From the IMG/VR virus record IMGVR_UViG_3300013094_000134, positions 1-36,709 of that record: a DNA stretch of 36,709 nucleotides, one strand, 5' to 3'. A program made the position numbers and the translations under genes. This document shows positions 35,260 through 36,709 of the stretch, piece after piece (the stretch's first letter is position 1; every line of letters starts with the position of its first letter). The notes under the pieces are model-generated. The model made no database searches. It had not been told where the DNA came from and saw nothing but the letters and a program-made list of their open reading frames with translations. This DNA is from a virus.

Positions 35260-36620
35260 TACCAAATACCTCCTGCACCTCGATTGTTCCCTAACAATAA
35301 TTTTCCTGTTGCATAATCTGCAAGACTAAAATTATTTGATATATCATTTCTTGTTACTACTGGTAAACAATTTATAGATAATTGAATTTTAGTAGGAACA
35401 TATGTTGTTTCACCTATTGTTGATAGATTAAAAGTAGGTTGACTTGGTGCTCCACCTGGATTTAATTTAGATCCAAACAACCTATTTTTTACATAGTCTA
35501 TGCCCGGATTATATGAAGCTTTGGGTGCGTTTCCTGAAGACAATGATGCACTAGTGTTAAAGGAAGCCCTGATGTAGTCTACATCATTAGGTAAACTATA
35601 TGTGAATGAACTAATCAACATAGGGTGGTTGTTGAATTGATACTGGCCGTACCCAGAAAGATATACTAACGGAGGAGGAGTACCAGCAGATACACCCCCT
35701 TTAATACCATCTTGACCATAGAACATTTTAGTAGCAGATTTAAAGAAATGAATTACTGCTAACAAATAATTTGCTTCAGCGTTATCTTGTGCGGTGAAGT
35801 CACAACTGATACTTATATCATCAACATTACTGTTTCTATAGAAAAACATTTTATAGTTTGAATGTGTCAAGTCAGCAGGATCATAGTTTGCACGATATGC
35901 TGTTTGAATGGTAGGAGTATACGGGAATACTACACCATCAGTATATTGCAAAGGCCACAATATATCGCTAGAAGTTGCAGCATTGTACAAATACTTTGAA
36001 CCTTTAGCTAAACTAAGTTTAACTCTCCAATCAGTTACAGGAGTTGCCGCATTAGCTTTTTGTTTGATAGAAGTTGTACTAATAGATGTTGTATTAGTGT
36101 TTGACCCATCAGTGTATACTGGTTGCCCCACTGAGTTGAACGTTTGGTTACCATTACTATCAGTAACCAAAGTTGATCCGTCACCAAATGTTTGAATACT
36201 AGATCCATCATCAAATGTTTGTGTAGAGACAACAATGTTTGCTTGTGCCTTAACGTTAGCCGCGCTTAATCTAGCGGTTTCTGCGGAAGTCTCGTCTGTT
36301 GCAGGCTGCACTGCTGGTTCAACAGTGTCTATAAGCCAAGCAACAACGTTTCCTGGACCTGGTAATGTAATTGCATGTGCTCCTGAGCCGTTAGGATCAT
36401 CTGATTCTGCTAATGTAGCTAATCTAGTATTAGGAGGAATTTGTAAATTTGCTGGAGCATTTTCAACTACGTATGATACCCCGCTTATTTCAATACGCAT
36501 GGCAGTTTGTTCTGTTGCCGCAGGTGTTGAAACCGTCTTAGTTATAGCGTTTATAACCGAAGCATTAGTGTTTGCTTGTTCGGCTACGGGGTCTGAATTT
36601 GATACTGTTGGATCTGCCAT
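35259..36620 (-). CDS. Baseplate tail-tube initiator, gp48/gp54-like, with long N-terminal extension
   Basis: The 453-aa product has two parts. Residues 1 to about 195 are Asp/Asn/Thr/Gln/Ala-rich, with short repeats (STQTFDDGSSIQTFGDGSTL, about 131-150), and look flexible. Residues about 197-453 form the folded part: WRVKLSLAKGSKYL, VFPYTPTIQTAYRANYD, ISCDFTAQDNAEANYLLAVI, HFFKSATKMFYGQD (about 292), PPPLVYLSGYGQYQFNNHPM, SSFTYSLPNDVDYI and VPTKIQLSINCLPV. The order strand, acidic turn, long helix, P-x-Y strand, tube-like strand resembles gp48/gp54 proteins that cap the baseplate and start tube polymerisation. It heads the baseplate gene set behind a late-promoter-like site. Only one such protein is visible here, while T4 has two. 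Confidence 0.75.
   Translation of the reverse strand: MADPTVSNSDPVAEQANTNASVINAITKTVSTPAATEQTAMRIEISGVSYVVENAPANLQIPPNTRLATLAESDDPNGSGAHAITLPGPGNVVAWLIDTVEPAVQPATDETSAETARLSAANVKAQANIVVSTQTFDDGSSIQTFGDGSTLVTDSNGNQTFNSVGQPVYTDGSNTNTTSISTTSIKQKANAATPVTDWRVKLSLAKGSKYLYNAATSSDILWPLQYTDGVVFPYTPTIQTAYRANYDPADLTHSNYKMFFYRNSNVDDISISCDFTAQDNAEANYLLAVIHFFKSATKMFYGQDGIKGGVSAGTPPPLVYLSGYGQYQFNNHPMLISSFTYSLPNDVDYIRASFNTSASLSSGNAPKASYNPGIDYVKNRLFGSKLNPGGAPSQPTFNLSTIGETTYVPTKIQLSINCLPVVTRNDISNNFSLADYATGKLLLGNNRGAGGIW
35269..35274 (-). promoter_or_regulatory. Strong Shine-Dalgarno AGGAGG deciding the gp53-like start
   Basis: AGGAGG (minus strand) lies inside the last codons of the upstream gene, 9 bases before the ATG at 35259. 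This spacing supports the ATG over the TTG six bases upstream of it. Confidence 0.7.
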
Positions 36621-36643
36621 GGTGAATATACCTTTACTAAATA

Positions 36644-36651
36644 TATTTATC
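36644..36651 (-). promoter_or_regulatory. Late-promoter-like GATAAATA before the tube-initiator gene
   Basis: GATAAATA (minus strand, 36651-36644) ends 23 bases before the ATG at 36620, with AAAGG in the leader about 10 bases from the start. It matches the geometry of the copies before 28899 and 8213. T4-like late promoter function is inferred. Confidence 0.5.
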
Positions 36652-36683
36652 GCATCAAAAAACCACCATTTTTACCGTAATCT

Positions 36684-36699
36684 GTTGCATTTTTGCAAC
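36684..36699. other. Short hairpin at the right edge
   Basis: GTTGCA and TGCAAC flank a 4-base loop (6-bp stem). No U-tract follows on either strand, so I do not call it a terminator. It lies in the 89 bases right of the last gene, which hold no gene I can support. Confidence 0.3.
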
Positions 36700-36709
36700 G
36701 AAAGTATTA

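Noticed and set aside
35260-35265. TTG start at 35265 for the gp53-like gene
   Set aside because: It would sit 3 bases from AGGAGG. The ATG at 35259 has a 9-base spacer and the TAATG overlap seen at other junctions.
36655-36708. Possible C-terminal end of an upstream minus-strand gene (17 codons to TGA)
   Set aside because: Two different frames are open to the edge here and nothing favours either; too short to support.

Overview
This 36.7 kb window looks like part of the late, virion-structural region of a large tailed (contractile-tail, T4-superfamily-like) phage genome. By eye it is AT-rich, and the gene content suggests an uncultured marine phage. Every supported gene is on the minus strand, so transcription runs from the right edge (36.7 kb) to the left edge (position 1). 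Gene spacing is phage-like: neighbours overlap by a few bases or sit in gaps of less than 50 bases, and no stretch over 300 bases lacks a gene. The host cannot be determined from the sequence. I see no tRNA, integrase, IS element, CRISPR array or rRNA.

Right part (36620 to 25546, in transcription order): the baseplate assembly set. It holds a tail-tube initiator of the gp48/gp54 type with a long acidic N-terminal extension, a gp53-like LysM wedge protein, a probable baseplate hub, a gp5-like OB-fold and needle protein without the lysozyme insertion, a gp25-like wedge protein, and a large gp6/baseplate-J-like wedge protein.

Middle part (25531 to 6003): one uninterrupted 16.5 kb gene encodes a 5,495-residue giant structural protein. 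Its conserved phage core is decorated with a carbohydrate-binding-like segment, FG-GAP-like repeats and a six-unit Asp-box-like propeller. It is followed by an unannotated 54-aa gene, a 206-aa structural protein, a 403-aa fibre with a C-terminal self-processing/chaperone-type domain, and a 329-aa fibre-like protein. These genes probably build the outer baseplate and adsorption apparatus.

Left part (5966 to 1): a tightly packed nine-gene set. In order it encodes a small conserved phage protein, two related GT-A-like glycosyltransferases, a 92-aa unknown, a third glycosyltransferase-like protein with a DGD motif, a radical SAM enzyme, an SGNH-fold hydrolase/acyltransferase-like protein, a 33-aa basic peptide, and a carbamoyltransferase of the NodU/CmcH/TobZ family that runs off the left edge. 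Most of these genes overlap their neighbours, suggesting translational coupling. The first start codon lies inside a perfect 11-bp hairpin. I infer a surface-glycan (or virion-glycan) decoration cassette; nucleic-acid base modification is a weaker alternative.

Regulation: three gene starts (36620, 28899, 8213) are preceded by GATAAATA ending 20-23 bases before the ATG, and a fourth copy lies 7 bases before the 54-aa gene. This resembles the T4-type late promoter (TATAAATA). Shine-Dalgarno sequences such as TAAGGA overlapping the previous stop codon, or AGGAGG, are visible at several junctions.
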